Shown: positions 53,427-61,383 of the stretch, in pieces
Numbering within the stretch: the first letter of the stretch is position 1
How the letters are laid out: the number at the start of each line of letters is the position of its first letter
Origin: Selenomonas sp. WCT3
Lineage (GTDB): Bacteria; Bacillota; Negativicutes; Selenomonadales; Selenomonadaceae
DNA: 64,000 nt
Assembly (NCBI GenBank): GCA_900100835.1
Contig: FNCM01000009.1
Location: 51,519 to 115,518, forward strand
Reading direction: 5' to 3'
Program-made: the position numbers and the translations under genes
Notes under the pieces: model-generated
The model's database searches: none
Seen by the model: the letters and a program-made list of their open reading frames with translations, nothing else
What the model was told of the DNA's origin: nothing

Positions 53427-54533
53427 ATGGATACGTTGCATTTAAGCCTGCTGCTCATTGCAGGCGGTAAAAGTTCGCGGATGGGACAGGATAAGCGCTG
53501 GCTTGAATACGATGGCGCGTCGATGCTGGAGTGGCAGCTGCGCAAGGCGCAGCGGCAGGCATTTGCCCGCAAGTATCTGTGCGTGGAGAAGGCGACGGAG
53601 GAACTGCTGGCGTTGGCAAAGCAGTATGAGTTTGAGCTGCTGGTGGATGAACAGTCAGGCCTTGGTCCCATGGAGGGCTTACGCCGTGGTCTTTCGGCCA
53701 TGCCAACCCAGTATGGCTTGGCCCTTTCCTGTGATATGCCCTTTTTTGTCTTTTCTGCCTTGGAGCCTTTATTGGTAGAATTGACTGGTCAAACTGGCTT
53801 AATGGCCATGCTGGCGGAGACCAATGGCCGCCGGCAGCCGCTGGCAGCCATCTACCATCGGGATTTGGCGCAGGACTTCGCCACTGCGCTGGCAGCTGGC
53901 GAGCGGAAACTCGGGAAAGTCATCGATAGGGTGCCTCATCGGTTGGTGGCTGTTCCGCGGGTCAATTGTTTTTTTAATGCCAACACCCCGGCGGATATGC
54001 GGTTGGTGCGCGGCCGGCTGGCCAACAGTTGGCGTGAGGTTCCCCTCGTTACTGTTTCCGCGCCAGTGTCCAATACTGGCAAGACGACATTTATTGAGCG
54101 GCTGATTCCGCGTTTGCGGGCAGCGGGAATCCGCGTTGGTGTCGTCAAGGGAGATTGCCATGGCTATCAAATGGATGTAGAGGGCAAGGACAGTTGGCGT
54201 TTTTCCAAGGCCGGTGCCGATGCGGTGGCCGTAGTATCGCCAACAGGGTACTTTATCCAACAGCAGACCGGAAAAAGGGCTTCACTGGTGTCGATGGCGT
54301 CGCGGCTGGAGAATGTGGATTTGGTGCTGATTGAGAGCCGCAACCATGGAACAATGCCAGAACTGTCTCTCTGGCGTGGATTGGGAAGCCCCTGCCTTCG
54401 GGAGGATACGGCTGCCCTGTTTGCTGGCGGCAGTCTGCCTGATGGGGGGCCAGTGCAGGTACATTGTTACGATATCGAGGATATTGCCCAGGCGGAAAAA
54501 CTGGTGAAATTCCTTATGGGAAAAGACTTTTAA
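53427..54533 (+). CDS. MobA-MobB fusion for guanine dinucleotide cofactor synthesis
   Basis: A 368-residue fusion. Residues 1-190 match MobA, which joins GMP to Mo-molybdopterin (LLIAGGKSSRMGQDKRWLEY, SCDMPFFVFSALEPLL, RQPLAAIYHRDL). Residues about 205-368 match MobB, with Walker A SNTGKTTFIERL and the segment GVVKGDCHGYQMDVEGKDSWRF. Both domains have intact nucleotide motifs. Bis-MGD made here is needed by NarG and FdnG. ATG 53427 follows GCAGGAAATGAT; it is one base after the previous stop. A longer ORF from 53376 overlaps that gene. Confidence 0.92.
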   Translation: MDTLHLSLLLIAGGKSSRMGQDKRWLEYDGASMLEWQLRKAQRQAFARKYLCVEKATEELLALAKQYEFELLVDEQSGLGPMEGLRRGLSAMPTQYGLALSCDMPFFVFSALEPLLVELTGQTGLMAMLAETNGRRQPLAAIYHRDLAQDFATALAAGERKLGKVIDRVPHRLVAVPRVNCFFNANTPADMRLVRGRLANSWREVPLVTVSAPVSNTGKTTFIERLIPRLRAAGIRVGVVKGDCHGYQMDVEGKDSWRFSKAGADAVAVVSPTGYFIQQQTGKRASLVSMASRLENVDLVLIESRNHGTMPELSLWRGLGSPCLREDTAALFAGGSLPDGGPVQVHCYDIEDIAQAEKLVKFLMGKDF

Positions 54534-54620
54534 GGGATTTGTCAGATTTTTCATCAGCTTGAATTTTGCCGTGGGACAAATGACACAAAAAACAATAATG
54601 ATAAGATTATTTTTATTTAT

Positions 54621-54644
54621 AACCGGCCTTTGGCCGGTTTTTTT
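54621..54644 (+). terminator. Intrinsic terminator of the molybdenum operon
   Basis: AACCGGCC and GGCCGGTT with a three-base loop (TTT), then TTTTTTG. Confidence 0.9.
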
Positions 54645-54708
54645 GTCGTTTGCCAATGGACAAAATCTTTGTTACCATGGCACTTGTGGCAGCGGAATTC
54701 TTCTTGTT

Positions 54709-54750
54709 GTGATAAAAATCGTCGCAGAAAACAGGATGAAAAGATAAACT
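54709..54750 (+). promoter_or_regulatory. Possible class II operator and -10 of fdhD
   Basis: GTGAT-AAAA-ATCGT (54709-54722) has a perfect left arm of the GTGAT class and a degenerate right arm. Its centre is 29.5 bp before TAAACT (54745-54750). Confidence 0.5.
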
Positions 54751-54794
54751 GTTGCCGGAAGGAAATTTGAGATTCCGATTAGGAGGCGTTTGCC

Positions 54795-55622
54795 ATGCAG
54801 CCAAGAGAGACAGAGCTTATTGATTTCCCTGTGACGCGCTACGATGCGCAGCAGGGACAGATTGTCGAGGACCACAAGTATACATCCATCGAGCGCTATC
54901 TGGACATCTATCTCAACGGGGCAAGGCTTACGACCTCCTTTTGTTCGCCAGGGGATCTGGAAGACCTAGTGACAGGTGTATTGGCCCAGCTGGGGAAAAT
55001 CCGTACAAATGACGATATCGTAGGCCTCAGCATCGACGAGAAGGCCTTTACCGCCCGGGTGGAGACGACGGCGGATGCTCAGCAGTGGGCGGCCCATGCC
55101 GCCGAGGATCCGCGTTACTATTCGGCCCGTGAGATTCTAGACTGCGCCCCTGAGCGCATCTTTGCTCGGCCCCGGGCGGTGCAGTTTGTGGCCCAGGATA
55201 TCCTGGCTTGCGCGGACAAATTGCTGTCGGAGTTGGCGGCTACTCACGAGAAGACCAATGGCGTGCACAGCGGCATCCTCTACGACCAGCGGCAGCGCCG
55301 TATTCTCGTGTTCCGCGAGGATATCGGCCGTCACAACGTCTTTGACAAGCTCTACGGCTGGTCGTTGCGGCAGGGGATTGACCTTACGGATAAGATCATC
55401 ATCTTCAGCGGCCGCTGTTCCTCGGAGATGATGCTAAAGCTTGGCCGCATGGGCATTGGCGCGGTGGCTGCAAAGTCGGTGCCGACCACGCTGTCGCTGC
55501 GACTGGCAAAGAAATTGGGGATTACCTTGGTGGCGCGGATGCGCCCAGGCAGCTTCTGTATTTACACGAATCCTGAGCGGATAATCGTCGCGGATGATGA
55601 CCGGGTAGAAAAAGAAGCGTAA
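54795..55622 (+). CDS. fdhD: FdhD, sulfurtransferase for formate dehydrogenase (divergent)
   Basis: A 275-residue protein of the FdhD family: YLNGARLTTSFCSPGDLEDLVTGVL, GVHSGILYDQRQRRILVFREDIGRHNVFDKLYG, IIIFSGRCSSEMMLKLGRMG, TTLSLRLAKKLGITLVA. In E. coli FdhD a CGVCG loop (C121, C124) relays sulfur to the molybdenum cofactor. Here the corresponding segment holds DCAPERIF with a single cysteine, so the CxxC is missing. The protein may work differently or rely on another cysteine. AGGAGG precedes the ATG. It lies next to the formate dehydrogenase genes. Confidence 0.88.
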   Translation: MQPRETELIDFPVTRYDAQQGQIVEDHKYTSIERYLDIYLNGARLTTSFCSPGDLEDLVTGVLAQLGKIRTNDDIVGLSIDEKAFTARVETTADAQQWAAHAAEDPRYYSAREILDCAPERIFARPRAVQFVAQDILACADKLLSELAATHEKTNGVHSGILYDQRQRRILVFREDIGRHNVFDKLYGWSLRQGIDLTDKIIIFSGRCSSEMMLKLGRMGIGAVAAKSVPTTLSLRLAKKLGITLVARMRPGSFCIYTNPERIIVADDDRVEKEA

Positions 55623-55771
55623 AATCGCAATATTATTTTTGCATAGAATCATAAATATCACATATGGATTTTTCATAGCTTTGCACTATAAAGGATAGAA
55701 GAATTTTATGGGATGTGGATGATTTTATATATACTAGAAATGGTTTTAGGAGACTAAAGGAGGAAGTTTTG

Positions 55772-58700
55772 ATGAATTTGAGCAGACGTGACTTCTTGAA
55801 AGCCACAGGTCTCAGCGGGATTGGCCTGGCTATGGCCAGTCTGGGACTCGACATGCCGAAGGTCAAGGCTGCCGCAAAAGAATTCAAGCTCAAGGGGGCA
55901 CGGGAGTTTACCTCGATTTGCCACTTCTGCGCTTGTGGTTGTGGCGTCATCGGCTACGTGAAGGACGATAAACTCGTCCAGCTCGAAGGTGCCGTTGACA
56001 GTCCGATCAACCGCGGCGCTCTTTGCAGTAAGGGACTGGGCTATGGCCATATCCCGAACTCAAAGGAGCGTCCGCAAAAGCCGCTGTACCGTGCACCGGG
56101 CAGTGACCACTGGGAGGAAATCAGCTGGGAAGAAGCTATCGACAAGGCCGCTCATGCCATGAAGAATGCCCGTGAGAAAGGCTGGAAACAGACCGAAGAA
56201 ATCGATGGCAAGACCTATGAGGTTCGCCGTACCGATGGTCTGGCCTTTATCGGCGGTTCCCAGATTAACAACGAGGAATGCTATCAGAATATCAAGATGG
56301 CCCGGGCTCTCGGCGTTGTTTATATCGACAACCAGACCCGTGTCTGCCACGCGAATACGCCGCCGGCTTTGGGCGCTGCCTTTGGCCGTGGTGCCATGAC
56401 GAATCCCTGGGCGGATATCAAGAACACGCACCTCATCTGGATTGAGGGATCGAACCTGGCCGAGTGCCACCCGATGGGCCTCAAGAATGTCATGGCTGCC
56501 CGTGAGAAGAACGGCTCGAAAATCGTCCATGTGGATACGCGCTTCACGCGTACGTCGAAGATTGCCGACGATTTCTTCCAGGTACGTCCGGGCACGGATA
56601 TCGTCTTCATGGGTTACATCATCCATGAAATGCTGGAATCCGGAAAATTCAACAAGGAGTACGTCCTGCAGAACACCAACGGTGCCTGCCTGCTGCGCGA
56701 TGACTTCAAATTTGACGATGGTCTGTTCTCAGGTTATGATCCAGAGAAAAAAGCCTATACCAATATGGAGACCTGGGGCTATGCCCTCGGTGCCGATGGC
56801 AAACCCCAGAAGGCTAATGACCTCTTTGCGCCCAATACGGTTATGTCGCGGCTCAAGGAATTCTACAGCCGTTACACCCTCGAGATGGTGGAAAACATCA
56901 CGGGCATGAAGGCCGAGGATGCTAAGCGCGCCGCTTCCATCTGGATTGAAAACGACAAACCGGCCATCATCATGTATGCTCTCGGCATGACCCAGCATAC
57001 GGTGGGCGTACAGAATATCCGCTGCTTTACGATTATGCAGCTGCTCAAAGGCAACGTGGGTATCCCCGGCGCCGGTATCATCGCTATGCGCGGACAGCCA
57101 AACGTTCAGGCATCCACGGACTTTGGTATCGAGTTCAACATGCAGCCGGGCTATCTGGTTCATCCGACCCACAAGACGCCGGACCTCAAGTCCTGGACTG
57201 AGGCCTATGGTACCTTCCGCCGCAAGTGGTATGTCAATATGACAAAGGCTTGGTTCGGTGAGCATGCTACGCCGGAGAACGGCTATGGCTTTGACTATGG
57301 TGCTATCCGCAACGGCAATCATCCCGATTCCATTTATGCGATTTTCGAGGATGCCTGGAAGGGCACGATGCATGCCCTCTATCTTTGCGGCCAGAATCCC
57401 CAGATGACCAATGCGAACCTTACCATGGTTCATGATGGTCTTGCCAAGATGGATTCCCTTATCGTACAGGATGTCTTCGTCAACGAGACGGCGGAGTTCT
57501 GGAATCGTCCGGGGGACAACCCCAGCGAAATCCAGACTGAGGTCATCTTCCTGCCGGCTTGCTCGTATCTCGAGCGCGAAGGCACGATCACGAACTCCAT
57601 GCGCCTGATTCAGTGGCGTATGCAGGGACCGAAACCGGTGGGCGAATCCAAGCCGGATTACCTGATCAACGACATGCTTTGGAAACGCATCCGCGAACTC
57701 TACAAAGATTCCACGGAGAAAAAGGACGAGCCGATCCAATACATGTCTTGGAATTATTCCCAGGAAAACTACATTGAAGACGTCATGAAGGAAATCAGTG
57801 GCTACAACGTGGCTACGGGTGAGCTGGTCAACGGTATCGGCGAACTCAAGGACAATGGTGAGACGGCTTCGGGCATGTGGATTTACGCTGGTTACATCAG
57901 CCGCGAGGGCAACCGCACGAAACGCCGCGGCCAGGAGGACCCGGGCGATTTCGGTATTTTCCCGCAGTATGGCTGGGTATGGCCGGATAACATCCATATC
58001 CTCTACAACCGCGCTTCCTGCAACCCGGACGGTACGCCGAAGGATAAAGAGCATCCGCTGGTCTGGTGGGATGCGGCAGCTGGCAAATGGACCGGCTACG
58101 ATGTACCGGACGTTGGCAACCGCACGGCTGGCCCGGATACGCCGGACGGCCAGAAACCCTTCCGTATGAACGGCGAAGGCATTGGCCGCCTCTTTGCCGC
58201 AACGTATAAGGACAAGAACCCCGATGGCACGACCCGCGATGCGTCCTCGACGCCGGTGGACGGCCCCATGCCGGAATTCTACGAGCCGGTCGAAAGCCCG
58301 ACCCACAATGCCCTGCATACGAATGAATTGGCACAGTTCAACCCCTGCGTCAAGTATCCGCGCGTTCCGGAAAAACAGCCCCTGGGCACGAAGGATAAAT
58401 TCCCGTACGTGCTCACGAGTTCGGGCATTGCTGAGCACTGGTGCTCCGGTACGATTACCCGCAACATTCCATGGCTCAACGAGCTGGTCAAGGAACCCTT
58501 TGTGGAAATCAGTGAGCAGCTGGCGAAAAAGCTCAGCATCAAAGAGGGCGACAAGGTAAAAGTAAGTTCAGCCCGCGGTGCCGTGGTAGTAAAAGCCATG
58601 GTTACGAAACGCGCGCAGCCCCTTATGATTAATGGCGACGAGACGCATATGGTCTGGATGCCGTACAGCTGGGGCTTCAAGGGACTGGCTAAAGGTCCGA

Positions 58701-58789
58701 GCACCAACTACCTGACCATCGATGCCCTTGACCCGAATACTCAGGAGCAGGAGTTCAAGGCCTGCCTGGTTAACATCGTGAAAGCATAA
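55772..58789 (+). CDS. fdnG: Formate dehydrogenase-N type major subunit, cysteine form
   Basis: A 1005-residue molybdopterin (or tungstopterin) enzyme oxidising formate to CO2. A twin-arginine signal SRRDFLKAT (4-12) exports it to the periplasm. The 4Fe-4S ligands are CHFCACGC (from C50) and C85. At the active site, where FdnG of E. coli has selenocysteine, the sequence reads TRVCHANTP with cysteine at 192, so no recoding is needed. ATG 55772 follows AAAGGAGGA; a 19-residue longer ORF is not supported. The order fdnG-fdhE-fdnH-fdnI makes one operon. Confidence 0.95.
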   Translation: MNLSRRDFLKATGLSGIGLAMASLGLDMPKVKAAAKEFKLKGAREFTSICHFCACGCGVIGYVKDDKLVQLEGAVDSPINRGALCSKGLGYGHIPNSKERPQKPLYRAPGSDHWEEISWEEAIDKAAHAMKNAREKGWKQTEEIDGKTYEVRRTDGLAFIGGSQINNEECYQNIKMARALGVVYIDNQTRVCHANTPPALGAAFGRGAMTNPWADIKNTHLIWIEGSNLAECHPMGLKNVMAAREKNGSKIVHVDTRFTRTSKIADDFFQVRPGTDIVFMGYIIHEMLESGKFNKEYVLQNTNGACLLRDDFKFDDGLFSGYDPEKKAYTNMETWGYALGADGKPQKANDLFAPNTVMSRLKEFYSRYTLEMVENITGMKAEDAKRAASIWIENDKPAIIMYALGMTQHTVGVQNIRCFTIMQLLKGNVGIPGAGIIAMRGQPNVQASTDFGIEFNMQPGYLVHPTHKTPDLKSWTEAYGTFRRKWYVNMTKAWFGEHATPENGYGFDYGAIRNGNHPDSIYAIFEDAWKGTMHALYLCGQNPQMTNANLTMVHDGLAKMDSLIVQDVFVNETAEFWNRPGDNPSEIQTEVIFLPACSYLEREGTITNSMRLIQWRMQGPKPVGESKPDYLINDMLWKRIRELYKDSTEKKDEPIQYMSWNYSQENYIEDVMKEISGYNVATGELVNGIGELKDNGETASGMWIYAGYISREGNRTKRRGQEDPGDFGIFPQYGWVWPDNIHILYNRASCNPDGTPKDKEHPLVWWDAAAGKWTGYDVPDVGNRTAGPDTPDGQKPFRMNGEGIGRLFAATYKDKNPDGTTRDASSTPVDGPMPEFYEPVESPTHNALHTNELAQFNPCVKYPRVPEKQPLGTKDKFPYVLTSSGIAEHWCSGTITRNIPWLNELVKEPFVEISEQLAKKLSIKEGDKVKVSSARGAVVVKAMVTKRAQPLMINGDETHMVWMPYSWGFKGLAKGPSTNYLTIDALDPNTQEQEFKACLVNIVKA

Positions 58790-58811
58790 TCTGTTTATAT
58801 AGGAGACTTTT

Positions 58812-59672
58812 ATGAAAACCGCCAAGAAATCACCCATGGATGAATATCTGAAAAAACACCCTTTCCTTGCGGAAACGGCCAACTTGCAGCTTGCTATGGA
58901 GAAAATCCTTACAGGTGCAGTCTCGCCGGTTTCCTTTCCCGAAAAGGATGACATTGTAAATCTCGTCAAAGACGGCATGCCCCTTTTGCAGCAGCCTAAG
59001 CTCCAGCGCACCATGGTTAAGGTGGCCGCAGTATCGCTGGGGGATTGCCTCGAATCCCTCAAGGATCTCGAAGCACCAGAGATGATGAAGACCGCCATCA
59101 AGGCTTGGCAGAGCTGGATGGCAGAAGCTGAGCTTACGGAAATCCAGCAGTTCTTCGACTATTTATTGCGGCAGGAAGATGCAGAAATCCAGAGCTTTGC
59201 GGCAGATAACAAGCTCAACGAGGCACTGGTGCGTACACTGGGCTGGCAGATTGTCGAGGCTTTGGTTCCCGCCGAGGTCAAAGACCCTGTTTTTTGGCAG
59301 GGGATCGGCTGGAAACGCAATTACTGCCCGGTCTGCGGACGCCAGCCAGTTCTCGCGCAGCTGCGCAAGGAGCAGGAGGGCCGCGCCCGCGTGCTCGCCT
59401 GCGATGGCTGCCATACGGTATGGCCTTATGCCCGCCTTGGCTGTGTCTACTGCGGCAACGACGATCTCAAGGAAATGCATATCCTTGAGCCTGAGGGCGA
59501 ATCTGCTATGCGGATTGATGTCTGCGACAAATGCCATGCCTACCTCAAGACTTATAATGAGGAAGGCGAAGAGGAGATTTATTTGCGGGATTGGGCGACA
59601 ATTCATCTTGATTTTCTCGGTGAGGAGAAAAGTCTCCAGAAAAAAGGAAGCGTAATGCTCGCTAATGCGTAA
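58812..59672 (+). CDS. fdhE: FdhE, formate dehydrogenase assembly factor
   Basis: A 286-residue cytoplasmic protein with four CxxC pairs in the C-terminal half (YCPVCG, ACDGCH, CVYCGN, VCDKCH) that bind iron or zinc in rubredoxin-like fashion, plus an N-terminal helical domain beginning KKHPFLAETANLQ. It helps activate exported formate dehydrogenase. In E. coli fdhE follows the fdo operon; here it sits between the alpha and beta subunit genes. AGGAGAC precedes the ATG. Confidence 0.92.
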   Translation: MKTAKKSPMDEYLKKHPFLAETANLQLAMEKILTGAVSPVSFPEKDDIVNLVKDGMPLLQQPKLQRTMVKVAAVSLGDCLESLKDLEAPEMMKTAIKAWQSWMAEAELTEIQQFFDYLLRQEDAEIQSFAADNKLNEALVRTLGWQIVEALVPAEVKDPVFWQGIGWKRNYCPVCGRQPVLAQLRKEQEGRARVLACDGCHTVWPYARLGCVYCGNDDLKEMHILEPEGESAMRIDVCDKCHAYLKTYNEEGEEEIYLRDWATIHLDFLGEEKSLQKKGSVMLANA

Positions 59673-59707
59673 AGCTGTGTATTTGCGAGTACGAAAGGAG
59701 AACTATA

Positions 59708-60493
59708 ATGGCACAAGAAATCGCTATGCTGCATGATGTGGCACGCTGCAGCGCCTGCCGTGCCTGCATGGTCGCCTGCAAGCAGTGGCACGACCTGCCG
59801 GCCGATATGTCAACGCCCTTTGAAGGACAGTATCAGTCCCATAAAGAGCTGACCCCGACGACTTGGAACCTTATCCAGATGAATGAGCGCGTGGATTCGG
59901 AAGGGAAATTCCACTGGGATTTCTTCAAGCGCCAATGCATGCACTGCGCTGACCCGGCCTGCGCCAAAGGCTGCCCGGAAGAAGCCATCACGAAACTGGA
60001 AAATGGTGCTGTGGTCATTGATGAGGATAAATGCGTGGGCTGCGGCTATTGCACCCACAACTGCCCGTTCAGCGTTCCGAAGGTTGATCGGGAGAAGAAC
60101 AAGTCGACGAAATGCGACCTCTGCTTTGACCGCATTGCAGAAGGCATGGAGCCGGCCTGCTCGAAGACCTGCACGGCAGATGCCATCCGCTTTGGCACGA
60201 AAGAAGAAATGCTCAAGCGCGCCGAAAAGCGCGTGGCCATCCTCAAAGAGGAAGGTTACAAAGATGCCAATGTCTATAACCCGCAGGGAGTAGGCGGCAT
60301 CCATATGCTCTATGTACTGCCGGAGAAACCGTCGGTCTATGACCTGCCGGAAAATCCGCAGACGCCGGATTCCATCGATCTCTGGAAGGATATCGTACGG
60401 CCAATCGGCAAGATCGCTGGTGCCGGTGCGCTGGTGGGCGTGCTTGGCATGGCTGCACTCAAAGGGATGGCCAGCAAGAAGGAGGAGAAATAA
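59708..60493 (+). CDS. fdnH: Formate dehydrogenase iron-sulfur beta subunit
   Basis: A 261-residue ferredoxin-like subunit that passes electrons to the cytochrome b subunit. Sixteen cysteines in four groups are visible: CSACRACMVACKQW, CMHCADPACAKGCPEEA, CVGCGYCTHNCPF, and CDLCFDR with CSKTCTADA. A C-terminal hydrophobic helix (IAGAGALVGVLGMAALKGM) anchors it in the membrane. AAAGGAGAAC precedes the ATG. It is followed after one base by the gamma subunit gene. Confidence 0.95.
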   Translation: MAQEIAMLHDVARCSACRACMVACKQWHDLPADMSTPFEGQYQSHKELTPTTWNLIQMNERVDSEGKFHWDFFKRQCMHCADPACAKGCPEEAITKLENGAVVIDEDKCVGCGYCTHNCPFSVPKVDREKNKSTKCDLCFDRIAEGMEPACSKTCTADAIRFGTKEEMLKRAEKRVAILKEEGYKDANVYNPQGVGGIHMLYVLPEKPSVYDLPENPQTPDSIDLWKDIVRPIGKIAGAGALVGVLGMAALKGMASKKEEK

Positions 60494-60494
60494 G

Positions 60495-61226
60495 ATGCTC
60501 GTAAACAAGAAATACATCAAGCGTCACAAGATGGGCTTTGTCTATTTCCATTGGATCAATGCTGTCTGCTTCTTCATGCTGTTTTTGACGGCACTGCCCC
60601 TTTATGCCGATACCTTCCATTTCCTTTACGACATGTTTGGTTCGGTGACGCTGCAGTATGCCCATCGCGTCTTTGCCGTAATCTTCATCTTGAACCCGAT
60701 TGTCGGTCTGGTAACGGCCCATGACGGCATTCGCCGTTTGGTCAAAGAAGTCATTAGCTTTGGCCGCGATGATATCGTCTTCAACCAGAAGTTCCCGGCT
60801 GAACTCATCGGCAAGGAACCCGAAGGCATTCCGCCGCAGACCTTCTACAACGGCGGCGAGAAGATGAACATCCTGCTGCAGGCTGTCATCTGGGGACTGC
60901 TGGTCATCTCGGGGGCTGTGCTCTGGTTTGGCGATGGTCTCATCAGTCCGGCTATCCGCACCTGGATGATTCCGCTCCACAGCATCTGCGCTGGCTTCGG
61001 CTTGGCCGCAGCTATTGGTCATATCTACCTGGCTGTGGGCATCAACCCCGATTCCCTGCAGGGCATGTGTGATGGTACAGTTAAGGCCAGCTATGCTGCC
61101 AAACATCATGGCAAATGGGTGGATGAACTGGTGGCTGAAGGAAAAGTCACAGCGGCAGAAATTGCCGAGGCAGCAAATCAGGACGATGAAACGAGGAAAG
61201 AATTGGCTGTCGAGGGAAAACTTTAA
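60495..61226 (+). CDS. fdnI: Formate dehydrogenase cytochrome b gamma subunit
   Basis: A 243-residue membrane protein with four helices. Histidines in HKMGFVYFHWINAVCFF, YAHRVFAVIF, and near the C-terminus in HSICAGFGLAAAIGHIYLAVG fit heme b ligands. It passes electrons from formate to menaquinone. GGAGGAGAAATAAG lies before ATG 60495; the longer ORF from 60312 only overlaps fdnH. The C-terminal 40 residues form a charged cytoplasmic extension (EGKVTAAEIAEAANQDDETRKE). Confidence 0.93.
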   Translation: MLVNKKYIKRHKMGFVYFHWINAVCFFMLFLTALPLYADTFHFLYDMFGSVTLQYAHRVFAVIFILNPIVGLVTAHDGIRRLVKEVISFGRDDIVFNQKFPAELIGKEPEGIPPQTFYNGGEKMNILLQAVIWGLLVISGAVLWFGDGLISPAIRTWMIPLHSICAGFGLAAAIGHIYLAVGINPDSLQGMCDGTVKASYAAKHHGKWVDELVAEGKVTAAEIAEAANQDDETRKELAVEGKL

Positions 61227-61285
61227 GGAGAGCTGTAGCCAGATAAAACGAGGCAATCCATAAGAAAATCAGCAAATGAAATGAG

Positions 61286-61343
61286 AAAATTCTCACACGG
61301 TGTGATTTTTATCACAGCTGTGTGAGAATTTTTTTGTTATACT
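61286..61343 (+). promoter_or_regulatory. Terminator hairpin with an embedded class II operator
   Basis: The 13-base arms AAAATTCTCACAC (61286-61298) and GTGTGAGAATTTT (61320-61332) with a T-run form the intrinsic terminator of the formate dehydrogenase operon. Inside its loop lies TGTGATTTTTATCACA (61301-61316), a perfect CRP-type site, itself a second hairpin. Its centre is 29.5 bp before TATACT (61338-61343), so the same DNA seems to end one operon and activate the chemoreceptor gene that follows. Confidence 0.8.
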
Positions 61344-61383
61344 TATAATAGGTATATTATGGGATAAAGGGAGAGTGAGAACG

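Noticed and set aside
55648-55692. A Crp/Fnr-like site ATCAT-AAAT-ATCAC upstream of fdnG
   Set aside because: The left arm does not fit GTnnn and the centre is 32.5 bp from the TATAAA, not 29.5, so I do not count it.
56340-56360. Possible selenocysteine codon in fdnG
   Set aside because: The active-site codon encodes cysteine (TRVCH), and the frame is open with no internal TGA.
56729-58438. A 569-codon open frame on the minus strand opposite fdnG
   Set aside because: It is antisense to a clear formate dehydrogenase gene and lacks any recognisable motif or ribosome site.
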